In this document: positions 25,244 to 37,553 of the stretch, in pieces | How positions within the stretch are numbered: the stretch's first letter is position 1 | How the letters are laid out: every line of letters starts with the position of its first letter | Source: Chrysomallon squamiferum | Taxonomy: Eukaryota; Mollusca; Gastropoda; Neomphalida; Peltospiridae | Reading direction: 5' to 3' | DNA: 64,000 nucleotides | NCBI GenBank assembly: GCA_012295275.1 | Contig: CM022672.1 | Span: forward strand, 27,835,972-27,899,971 | Notes under the pieces: model-generated | Told to the model about the DNA's origin: nothing | Seen by the model: the letters and a program-made list of their open reading frames with translations, nothing else | The model's database searches: none | Position numbers and translations under genes: made by a program

Positions 25244-27566
25244 ATGAAATGTTTTTGTTCTTTGAAACTACTTTGTTTATGCCTTTTGTATACAGTTTTA
25301 TATAATTGTTTCACCATCGTCAGTTGTGGCAATGGCGCTCCACCATTGGATGGTGATTATTTAATGGATGAAACAAATGGATTTCAGTATGTTCCTCATG
25401 CAGCCCTAGTAAATTGTTCTTATCTGTAAGTGTAAGTTAAGTCCTACCTAGCTGAGCAGCTGTTTCTGCACTTGCTGTTAGTGTTACTAGTCTGTGTAAC
25501 ATAATTCATAAATAGTGAATCACGAAATGTAATGATCATCGTTATGTCAGTGTTTGGATATACTACAGATTATTAGTATAAATGTGACATTAAAATTATA
25601 TCAAAATAATTTCTTATTCAATAAATTATTATTTCATTACTTTATAATTATTTTGTCTTATCAGTTGAACAGTGTTCTGGGTACAGGGTAATTGGACAAA
25701 ATGTTTGACAGTTCATTAAAAAATTATATCTCTGGCATTTGTTTCTATGGAGAAGCATATTATTTTTGCGTTATATTACATTGACAATAGGAAACAAAAG
25801 TTGTATTCAGCTTCAAGAACTGGTTTCAGTAATTTAATTTTAATTCATAAAAATACATGATTAATTATATTTTCTTTTAGACCATTAGAGTTTCTTAACT
25901 GCAGTGAACCTGAGGATTTGAAAGGAAATGTAACTGAACGAAGAATACTTGGTTATGGCTGTACAGAAGTGAGCTTTATTTTAAGTAATATATAGAGATA
26001 CATCAAGTCATTTTTTTGTTTAGATATTAGGATTATATTTTGGTTCCAGCTGCCATAAATATCATCTCCTGATCATCGGAATAGCCCTAAAGTAATATTA
26101 CATTTAACAGCTTCTTTTACACTTGAAGAGTTGCAGGCTCAGTTCTCATCAGTTTACTCACAGGGCTTTCTCCCAGTCCCGCCTGTGCCTTACAACCAAA
26201 TTATCAAAAAGGATATATTATCATTATGTTTTATTCTGTCTGTGAGAAGGTACATATGTAAAAGATATCTAGCTGTTAAGCACTAAGAATAACCAGTGGC
26301 GATATATTAATGAATCATTTCTAATATCATCAGTATTGAAGAAATAAATAAGTGACACATAGCCACTAAGCAAATTTGTTGATAAGACGCTAAATAAATA
26401 AATATTCTCTTTGTAATAGTGGGGTAACGAGCGATATGAAGAGGTGCAGAAAACCAGTGTATGGTGTACAGTTCTTCCAGGAATAGAGTGCTATGGCAAC
26501 AGAACATTCCTTAAAGATGGCTTCCCTTGTATTAGGTAACTATCTGATATGTAATTTTGGTTGTGTGTGATAATGGCCTAAATACATTTACAACTTCCAT
26601 GTTACTGGTTTGTTTCTGACTAAGCTTTTCTAGTTATGAACCTCTTTTGATGATAATAAAGTAAGAAAGTCCCATAAGTTTAGAAGACATCATTTTTAAT
26701 TTTATACTAACAAAATATTTTTTTAAAAGTGATTGTTTATAAATTAAATTCTGAAAATATCCTTTCTCTGCTGTGGTTTGTTTCACCTGTCTGCATCTCA
26801 GGAAAAGGGGGAAATGACAGCTTCAGTGAATATCTTCATTTTGTTGCTATTTTATTATCATTGTCATGATTGTGAAAGTTTATTCATATTCTTACTCTAA
26901 GTTTTTTATCAGTTTTGTCCATTTGATTTCTTCAATATAAAGAAACCAGTCTGGTCTGAAAAACAACATTTAGATATTATTATTAATAAATTTTAGTTTC
27001 ATTTTATTACACAATAAATAAATAAAATCTAATTTTAACTTTATTCCAGGTACAATGGTCATTACTTTGTCACTACACTAATGTATTCTGTTCTGTTGGG
27101 ATTTCTAGGAATGGATCGTTTTTGTTTGGGTCATACAGGCAAGTTATTTTTTTTAATACAAATTCAGTAGTCATATACTCTCTTATACTGTAATTGAAAC
27201 ATGACTGGAACCAATTTACAGTTAATATAAAAAATACTGAGATGTATTAAGCATTCTTTCATTTTTATAAGTTACGGGTAAAATTAACCAAATGAATTTT
27301 TGAATTAATATTTTCCCAATGATTACTATTAAATTTCAGTTAAATTTATAATTATAGTACAACTATTTTTATTTTATAAGATTAAATATTTATTATGTCT
27401 TTGTAATATGTAAATAATACAGTAAACTTTGTTCTGTTCAGGTACAGCTGTGGGAAAACTCCTGACAATTGGAGGAGTAGGCATTTGGTGGATTATAGAT
27501 GTCATCCTGTTGGTTACTGGCATGTTGAAACCTGCCGATGACAGCAATTGGGTTCCATATTTCTGA
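25244..27566 (+). CDS. TM2D2: TM2 domain-containing protein 2, 199 aa, five exons
   Basis: Exons 25244-25425, 25881-25968, 26420-26535, 27050-27138 and 27442-27566 (TGA). TM2D proteins are conserved two-pass endomembrane/surface proteins; the fly orthologues modulate Notch signalling and phagocytosis. The product has a signal peptide (core [14 protein letters not shown]), a Cys-rich lumenal region (NCSYLPLEFLNC, GYGC, SVWC, GIEC, FPCIR), then the TM2 domain: [17 protein letters not shown], the DRF motif in [23 protein letters not shown] and the end DSNWVPYF. The pattern CSYLPxEFxxC and GIEC separates TM2D2 from TM2D1 and TM2D3. Start at 25244 gives a clean signal peptide; an in-frame ATG at 25181 would bury it. 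Intron 4 (27139-27441) has a GC-AG boundary. Confidence 0.96.
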
Positions 27567-30431
27567 ATAAAACAAAATCTGAAATAAATCTGGTTATCCA
27601 GATACAAAGCTATTTTGATCAAAATTCAGAGACATCCATGTTGAAAGGTAACCAACTGCAATTAGAAGTATTTTCTACATCAGATGACATCACTATTGCC
27701 TTGTGGTAAAATTTTGAGGAAGTGGAGGATTCAGAAAGTCAAAAAAGGGGAAGCACTATCACTGTGATAACTTCTATGATGAAAAATATTTCATTGATGA
27801 TATAAAAAAAATATTGGACAAAAATGGATAGGAATTGCTTTCCAGGAGTGATCCTAACATCTGCTTTTAATATGTCTTTTTAATTCTAAAGTACATGTAT
27901 GAAATGGTGAATTACGAACTATTATATTTATACTATTATTGAAGAGAAAATTTGTGAATTTTTAAAGTATGGAAAATTTATCCCTGTTCAGAAATGGAAA
28001 TTTGTTTTATGTTGTCCATTTTTATCAGGTTTTCTGTGAATGGTTAAAGTGATAAAAAAAATATATATCTCAAGTTATCACCGACTGTAAACTCTACACT
28101 GAAAAGTTGAAACAATTTTGATAGTCTGTTGGAAGAACATTTTTACATTTACATCTAAACTAGAAACAGAATTTTGATTCTGTATAATGGGTATGGATAC
28201 AATATACAGATAAAAATTATTTTGTTAACAGGAATATGAACAATCTGTTCGAGAGAAATGAAAAAGAAACAAATTAATAAAAGGATGTAAAACAATTATT
28301 TACGCAGCTTCAAAGGATGGACTTAAAAGATAAAATACTCAGCCGGGTGACATGAAATCAAGTATCAGTTCAGAAATCTTTTTTTGCTAAAGCACCCAGG
28401 TTTTTGCTGGTTTTTTAGGGTGATGTTACTGAAAGAATGCGTCAGTGCAATCTTACAGAACTCCTACTCTGCAAGAGTTGATCATGTTCATCTGATCTCA
28501 TTTACAGACATTTTATTTACTGTGATACTGTATTTAAATTCAAACTGAATTAAATGTTTTCAAAATAAGTATTTTGCTTGTTTAATAATTGTTCTTCATC
28601 TACATTTAGATTAATCTAAGGTCATTTAATTAAATTATTATATTATTTAACAATAAAGCATCTTTACCAGTTTTAGTTTACTCTGAACTGTTTACCTTCT
28701 TCACATGTTGTACATAGTGAATTTTTAATATTTCATATTCTGATTTTACCTCTGAATTATCAACAAAGAACAGAAGACAATTTAGCAGTTTTTTTTAATT
28801 TATTATCTTTATTCATTTCTTCTGTACCACCACCATATAATTTTTTTTATTTTTTTATATAAATCTTAATATATTATATTTCAGGCAACATTTTAAAATT
28901 GGGTATACATGTATATAAAAATACCATTATAAATACATTATCAAATATAAATTATGTAAAAATAAAGTATATTGAGCTTTTTGTATAACAAACTTACGAC
29001 AATGCATAGCCAAATGTAATGGAGCATAAATCACTAGCATACTAGTATCCGTTTCGTTTTTTCTAGCATAAAGTATTTTTAACTTACAGACAATATAAGA
29101 AAATGCACATCAAATAGTTAAAAGAACAAAAGTTACTTTATTTTTATTATTTTATGTCACAGCACCTGTCAATCTGGCCAAGTTGATTATTAAACATAAG
29201 ACAAAGATTTACAGTTCTGTCCTGATCAGAAACTTAGGTTTAAAAAAAGAAAAAAAGAAAGTTAAATAAATGATAAAGTCATATTTGTTCTAACTTTAAA
29301 TTATAGTTGTTGCCTTACAAAGAAAATGTCACTTGTCACATATTAATTTGGGGGAGAGTTTTTAACTTGTGTGTGCATCTCAATCAGTTCCAGCCAACCA
29401 ATAAAAAATTTAAGTATTTTGAAATATAAAAAATAATACAGTGCCCTTCTTTTAAAAGCAAATATATCAAAATATGCTATTACAAAAAAGAAGAGAAACG
29501 TATAAGGCAAAATCTAGTGGAATTCTGTGAAGAATTGGTTCTGTAATACTTAAGGTGCCTTTAATAAGTAATGTTTGTTTGTGCTAAGGTACTAATGGTA
29601 ATAAAAGAAGAAACAGATAAGCATTACATTTAATGTAATAAAATATAATTGGTTATGATGTAAATAGATGCAAATTTAAAAAAAAAACAAAAAAAAAACA
29701 ACTGTAAAATTCCTCAATATATTGGAATATAAAATTTCAAAGCACTTGGTAAATGTTTTACAATATTAAATCATTCAAAACAGTTGACCATTTTTTAGAA
29801 ATACAAAGTGCAAGTGGATATATTTTAATATAGCTGTGACTGCAAATTGTTTTGTGTGGAGATTAAGATGTTGGGATTTGTGTAATTTCATTTGATACAT
29901 ACATACCCATTATGCATAAAGTGATATGCATTTGCTAGAAAAATGTGTATGTTTGCCTCTATCTGTTGTATGTTCATGCACTTAAGATGGGTTAAACATC
30001 ATTTAACAAGTGTCTGAATAAAATGATAGATAATTATAAAAAAATATTCTGGTTACTCTGATAAATGTTAACATTGATCAAATTCAGAACCACAAAAATT
30101 AAAATAATAAATAAACTACTACAGGATTTCTACAAACATAACTGTTCTTATCTTCAGTGATTACATATACTGTAAAATGATTGACAATTTGCAAATAATA
30201 TAACAATTGAAAAAAGTATAAATAATTTGTTCCTCAACCTAATTATGTAACATATTTAACAGACCTGCTGATAAAATATTTTATTATACCAAATCAAGCT
30301 CAGTTTTTGTTCAAATATATAACAAAGTGTTACATATTAAGTTCATTTTCTGTGAACATTTTTTTCACAGAAGTCCATTTCTCTTGAACAGAAAAACAGC
30401 TAGTTTAGTTTTTCAGTTTTAACAATGTATT
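27567..30431. other. Spacer between convergent TM2D2 and PGM3
   Basis: 2.9 kb of AT-rich non-coding DNA, presumably holding both 3' UTRs. AATAAA occurs near 27567 and at 28652-28657 for TM2D2; minus-strand AATAAA at 30284-30279 suits PGM3. No further gene seen. Confidence 0.6.
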
Positions 30432-31026
30432 TTAGCATGGCACTGATGGCTTTTCTCCAACACCACCTGCAAGTTCATAAACTGTAACAGCAACCTCTCC
30501 AGCCAGTCGGTCAGCTGAATCCTTTGAAAAAACAGAGCATTTTACATGTAACATATTTTGTTAAGCCTCACATTACTGAAAATGTATGTAAATGTTTAGG
30601 TGTCTGCAGGGGTGTTACAAGATGAAGGAATTTATAAAATGTTTATGCATCCCTCAGACCCGTATTAACACAATATATAATTAAGCAAATGTGATCAATT
30701 TTTGGTATAGAATTAGTTTAACAGTGTAACATCAACAGAGTAAATTTGTATAATTCTTAGTTGTTATATGCATTAACGTTACTATTTAACGCATCTTCAC
30801 TCATAGACAATGTAACTGCTGTACCCATCTTTACCCACAAGGCAGATGTGGTCCATCTTACCTGAGTGTCAGCTTCAGCATAAACTCTAACTATGTCCTC
30901 TGTCCCAGAAGGTCTGCATAACAATAAGAAAAAAAATACATTTTGGGAATTGTGTAAATTTCATTATGAATTAAATGCTAACAAATAGTAATAATTTGAA
31001 AAATAATTAATTTCTGCAAAAATGAA

Positions 31027-31073
<47 letters not shown>

Positions 31074-34000
31074 AAAGAATGTATCCCCACAAAAAATTGT
31101 CATCAAAGTAATATTTATGCCAATTCTACTGTTAACACTCCAACTGCAAATTGTAAAAATAATCTATAAAAAATTATGATGCTCCCAAATTCTACAGGTA
31201 ACTGGATAAGTAGAATTATAAATTTCACTTATGAATCTAATTTTTACTTGAAGAATTTCAAAGTACATTAGTAAATGAAATGAAACTAAGTGGAAGATTT
31301 TCATTAAGAATATTAACAAATCAACAAATCCTTTCAAAGTGAAACATCTCATAACATTAGGCATATTGAACAATTTCAACTTCAATTATAACCCATCAGT
31401 GCACAATACCATGTAAGAAGTCAAAAATATTTCACATTATCCTACCTAACAAATGAACGTCCATTATTAAACTTTTTCACAGTGATATCAATGGCTGCTT
31501 GAAGACCTTTGGGAGTTACCACTTTCCTTTCAGCATCAGTTGTTGTAATTACAGTTCGATCTTTAACCTAAAATTTTAATAACATTATCCTGACTGAATT
31601 ATGCATTTTAATAAGGCTTTTGGTAAACTTTAAAACATATCTCAAAAGTGGATATAAAATAATTTGATAGATGAAGCTGAAAAATGGTTGACTTTTGTCA
31701 TACTGGATGAAGTTTGGTTAAATTACTGTCTTAAGGTACATTTTTTAGATTATTGTTAATAAAATAATAATAAAAGATAAAAATATATTTTACACTTAGT
31801 AAGGAAATGATAAAAACTTAATCCAGAAGATCAGTGTTAATGTACTATCATTTAAACATTTTTTTTTTATTATCATCTGTTACCAAGCAGGCATGCAGTA
31901 TGTCATAATTTTAGAAATTTTATTAAAAAATCTATCAAAATCTATTACTAGGCAAATATACAGTATATGATGATTTTTTATTTTTTTTATTAGAAAGTCT
32001 ATAAAAATCTGTTTAACACACATAGTACAAAATGTTTTTCAAATTTAGAGTAACTGCATTAGAAAAATCTAAAAAAAATTCACAGCATCTAAAATCTAAA
32101 AAATACATTACAGTAATATTATCTCAATCAGACAAAATCTACAAAATATATTACAGTAATATTATCTCAATCAGACAAAATCTACAAAATATATTACAGT
32201 AATATTATCTCAATCAGAAAAATTTACAAATTTATTACAGTAACATTAATTCAGTCAGAAAAATCAATTAAATCACATTAAAATCTATAGAAAATCTATT
32301 TAATACTTTAGTTACAGAGACATACTTTGACTTTAAGCTGTCTGTTGGGAAGATCTGTGTATGTAGCATTCCACTTATCCATGCTCCATCCTCGTACATA
32401 CAGAATAGTTTCAACTATCAGCATGTCTGACATAGCATCACCCACAGCCTTTAAAACACATTTAATAGTCAAAGTAGTAGTTGCTGTTGCTAGTGATAAA
32501 ATGTTGCTGTGGTTACTAGGTGGTTGTAGATGTTTCTGATGATAAAATGTGATCACTGGTGTTCCTGTTGTTGGCAAAAATGTTGTCATAGATATTGATG
32601 TTGTAGTTACAACAAACAGTCATAAATGTTGCTGTTGTTAGTGATAAAATATGGTAGATGTTTCTGTTGTTGGTCATAATGTGGTCATAGTTTTTGCTGT
32701 TGTTAATGAATGAATGAATGAATGAATGTTTAACAACACACCTGCTGTTGTTAGTGATAAAATTTGTTGGTGGAAGTTGGCAGATGCTGCTCTTGTTGGT
32801 GGTGGTTGTAGATGTTGCTACTGGTAATAACAGAACATTAAAGTATACATTTGGCTGAACAAATATATATTTTCTATACTTCATAATAACTTTTTTATTT
32901 GTCGAAACATGAAAAAATACAAAGGTGGGTATCTTTTATACCATACTTCTATTTACAAAATGATGTCACAATAAAAATGAAATAATATTGGCTATTTTGG
33001 TTTCAAGCAGTATTAAGTTTTAGATTCTTTGCTAAAAATTAGTATTTATCTCAGTTATCTGCATTTACATACCTGATTAATAAGATCCATGAGGACAGAC
33101 AATTTGACTGCAGCCTGTCGTTTCTCTAACTGCACACTAAAATAACAAATCCATTTATATTTTTAAAACAATGCATGTAATCTTAAATTATATCTAAGTA
33201 AAATGGTGATCTTAGAAATCTTTAGAAGTAATAGTTTTATACACTGTAATAAAACCTTTTAAAAATAAAATTATAATATGACCAATTTAAATATGTTATA
33301 ATAAAATATAAGTGGTAAGACAAATACAATTCTGTAATTATACTGTTAATGTTCATGTATTGATTCAGTTCAAACTTTTATATTTTAACATTATATTTAT
33401 TGTATTAATGTTGGTATTATACCTATTTACCTATACCAAGATTATTACCGATTCATTTTAAACTTAATCTATTCTAACAGGGCATATTTTATTATTACTT
33501 TCTTAAATTTATGACAGTTAGTCTAAAGAACTTTCAATTACATTCATATACAGATTTTATTTTTATAGATATATTCTGAATAAACACAGAAAATTAAAAT
33601 AATTCTGTTTTTAAAATAAACAATAAAAGTACATAAATAAATAAATAGAAAATAAAATAAAATCAATCAACCATCCATCTTTCCATCCACTCATCCATCC
33701 ATAGTAAAAAAAAAAAAAAATGAAAGCAGCCCTAACAAGTTGTGCACTGGTTTACTGTGACTTCATGATACGCACCTTGTATCACTACTGACATCAAGAA
33801 TGATATCAGATGCATGATCACTGAACAGAACCTAAAGAAAAAACACCATTTTATTAAAAAAACAAACAGTTTATCAATTTATTTAGAAAAGCAGTAAAGC
33901 AAGTGGAAATATTTTATTACATATCATAATCAAATATCTACAGATTTTATACAGGTGAAATCCTTCAAAAGAGTATACTGAGATACTTTCAGAAGGAGCA

Positions 34001-37000
34001 TCTTCAAATCAATAGAGAAATAAATGAGTTTATGGAGTCTACACTCTCATTTTACCCAACCTCAGTCTCAGAGACGACAATGTAACCCATAGTTCCTATA
34101 ATACATGCTTACTGTTCCATGTCCATTAGCCTCAAAGTAGATACCAATGTCAAACTCTTGTGCTTTGTGATGTAAATGTTTTACTCCTGTTGGTACACAG
34201 ACTACAGGAACTTTCTAGAATTATAAAACCAATAATTTTTAAAATGCTTGTACACATAAACATATATATTAGATTACATTTATAAACCAGTAATGGAAAG
34301 GAGTTTTTTCTTAATTATTATATATTAAAATAAAAATGAATATTTTAAAGACACTTTCATATATCAACATAATAAACATATTTTTTATCTTAACAGATAT
34401 GTGTTTTGATGTTACGATCACTTTATAAATGCATTACACTAATACTGATTACTTTTGCTTAAGATATTTTTACAAATGAAATATTTATAAAAACTGAGAA
34501 GTTATATTAAAACCTACTTATGTTATTGATTTCCACCAGTTATTTTTCAAAAATATTTTCTCAAGTATATCCGTGAGTGTATTTTTATACCAAGGAAAAT
34601 AAACTTGCCAGTTCCTGTGTTATGTAATTAGTTGAGCTTCCATTAGCATATGCTGTTTGCACAAGCCCAAGTTTTACGTTGATACCACTTTTAGAAACCA
34701 GCTCTTGAAGATACCCAGCTATCTGTAAAATATACTTAAAAATATTATCCAGTACAGATAACTACAGATGCAGAAAGACACAGAGATAGAGTGACAGACA
34801 CACACAGAAACACACAGAGAGAGGGTATCTAGACATATTCAAACACACACACACACAGACAGCATAATGATACTTATACATGCCCAAATACACTAATACA
34901 ATAAGAGTACTCACTAAAGTAGCTATTTTATCTCCATCTACTAAATGGAATCTTCCATCTGAAATGTAAAGAAAAATTAATAATTAAACAGTTATAGTAA
35001 AAAATTAAAAAATACAAAACACACCCAGCCCCAAATTCCTGTCTTTCATTTTCCCTAAATATCACCAAATATATTTATATAACATATGTACACCTCAAAA
35101 ATATACCTATGTCTGTGCATTTTTGTATTTATATGTCACATACATTTATATATCATAATGTTATGTTAGGTTTTATATAATTTATATATAAATATACACA
35201 AACTCACATGCATGCATGAACACGTACACAATGTGTTCATGCATGCATGTGAATTTGTGTACATGTGACATATAAACACAAAAATTAAAGGTAGAGGTTA
35301 GTGAAAATTAGGAAGCAGAGGGCTTTGATGCATTTTATATACATATACATTGTGTGTGTGTGTATTTTCTGTTACTTATTTAGAAAGTCAATACTAATAT
35401 TTAAATTATAATTACCTTCTCCAATATAGAAATACACAATTCTATCAGCGTCTCCATCAAAAGAGACACACTTCATTCCAGACTTTACATTCAAGCCTGC
35501 AGTGAAATAGTTAAAACAATAAATCAATAATTAAATGTGAATGAATATATTTAATTTGTGAAAATGAATGAGTATATAATTTTAATTTGCAAAAGTGTTT
35601 TAATAAATATATGTTACAGTGGTTCTTATTATTCACTCTGTGTGCAAGTTTCTGCGTACTGTATTTTTCTGTTTATGTCTCTCAGTAAATATATACATAT
35701 TATACAAAAACTACAAGAATCAAAATACATGCCCTTTAATTTTGCATAAACTTTTGTATAATCAATTTAAAATTCAAGACAAAATGAAAAGCCTGTAGAA
35801 AGACGTTTCTTATTCTGAAGGTAACTTATCACATTATATATGTCACAGTAATGTAAAAACGTAATGTGAGAAATGAATAGAAAGGTCAAAGAAAATTGGA
35901 AATTACCTAGTGGAGCTTTCTGTGTGATTTTAACAAAATCAGCACCACACTGCAAAAGATAAGATACTGTTGATATAACAATTATTCCTAATAAGTTTAA
36001 CTTACAGGTTTTTCAAACAAAACAAAAAACACAACAATTTCACAGCTTTAGAAATGTACAGTAACCTGTAAATAAATTATTACTTAAAATATCAGTGTCC
36101 ATAATATTAATTAAACAAAACAGTAAATATGAAACATTAAATCTAGTTTTTATTCTTAAGAAAAAAACCATTTAAATACTGTATTTGATCTAAATTAATA
36201 AATCAAATTTATTTTCAATAAATTGTATTAATAATAGGCAACACCTGAAAATTCAGTTTTCCCTCTGTGCCATTGTTGTAAATCTTTATGTATAAATTAT
36301 CATTTAGTTGCTTTCCCAGCATTTCCACCTTCAAAGCCCCAACTCCATTAGCAGCATCTACATGTACTGTTGTCTGATAGTCACCACATTTGGAATTCTG
36401 GATTTAGTTGTTAATGGTTTTATCAGTCACAAAAAAACAAAAAATATTATAGACTCTATCAACCATCTGGCAATAAAGAAAAATGATAAAAGCAAACTGC
36501 CCTGGATATAAACTGTATCAGTGGCACTTTCCAAGATCATTTCAGATGTAGACATATATCTTCCAATATGTTAAAAGTTAAAAAGTAATATACATATATA
36601 TTTGAAACCAAAAATATACAAAAAAAAAAAACTGTCTTAACAAAACTTGCTATGGAGACTTTGAATGGATTATTATGCTTTAAAGTTTGCTTTATTTGTT
36701 TCTCTGATATTAATAAAATAAACAGCTTATTATTTATGTGAATTCAAATTTGGTTCCTTTTGAAAAGCTTTCACAAAATATACCATTTTCTTTATACAAA
36801 AATTGTTGACTGCTTTTTGCAAAAAAATCTATACATATGTATGTAACTTTTCTTTCTTAAATCTCTTTAAAAAAAACAAAAACAACAATATTGCATGTAA
36901 TAATTAAATTTCAACACACTAAAAATGAAAAGAAAACACTGATTAGTACCAGATCTCTCAATTTAATAAATGCTTGAGACAACTTCATATAGTAACCATC

Positions 37001-37514
37001 TTCTGATGCTACTCCATAATGACCATTTGTATTGTCACAGACCACCATGTAATGAAGCTGTGGCGTAGTCAACAACCCTGAAATCCAACACAATAAACAA
37101 ACACCAGTTCAATTTATTTTAACATTATGAAGTTTTAATAACATATTTCATATACTTTCTCTATAATGATGACAAGAAACAATCATCACTAGTGGGCTGC
37201 ACAGATGAAATAACAGTGAGAAATATTTTATATTAATAGACAGAAAAACACAATGATAAATCTCTGATAACTAAAAATGGTGATGCATCTGACTGGAGGA
37301 AAAAACCATAACATACAATAAAATATTAGATATCAGAATATACACCAAATGTGTGATATAAGGAATGTTAGTTATGGAATACTTTTAAAGAAGGAAATAC
37401 TGAGTTTGTTTTGATATAATACATCTTTGCACAAGTAACTAATCCTATTTTCTTAAAAATAAAATAATTTTAAAAATCAATAATGCCTGAAAAAACCAAC
37501 AAAGTCCCAAACAA

Positions 37515-37553
<39 letters not shown>

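Noticed and set aside
26100-26210. SINE-like sequence in TM2D2 intron 2 (AGTTGCAGGCTCAGTTCTCATC)
   Set aside because: Only a vague likeness to a tRNA B box; no A box or boundaries found.
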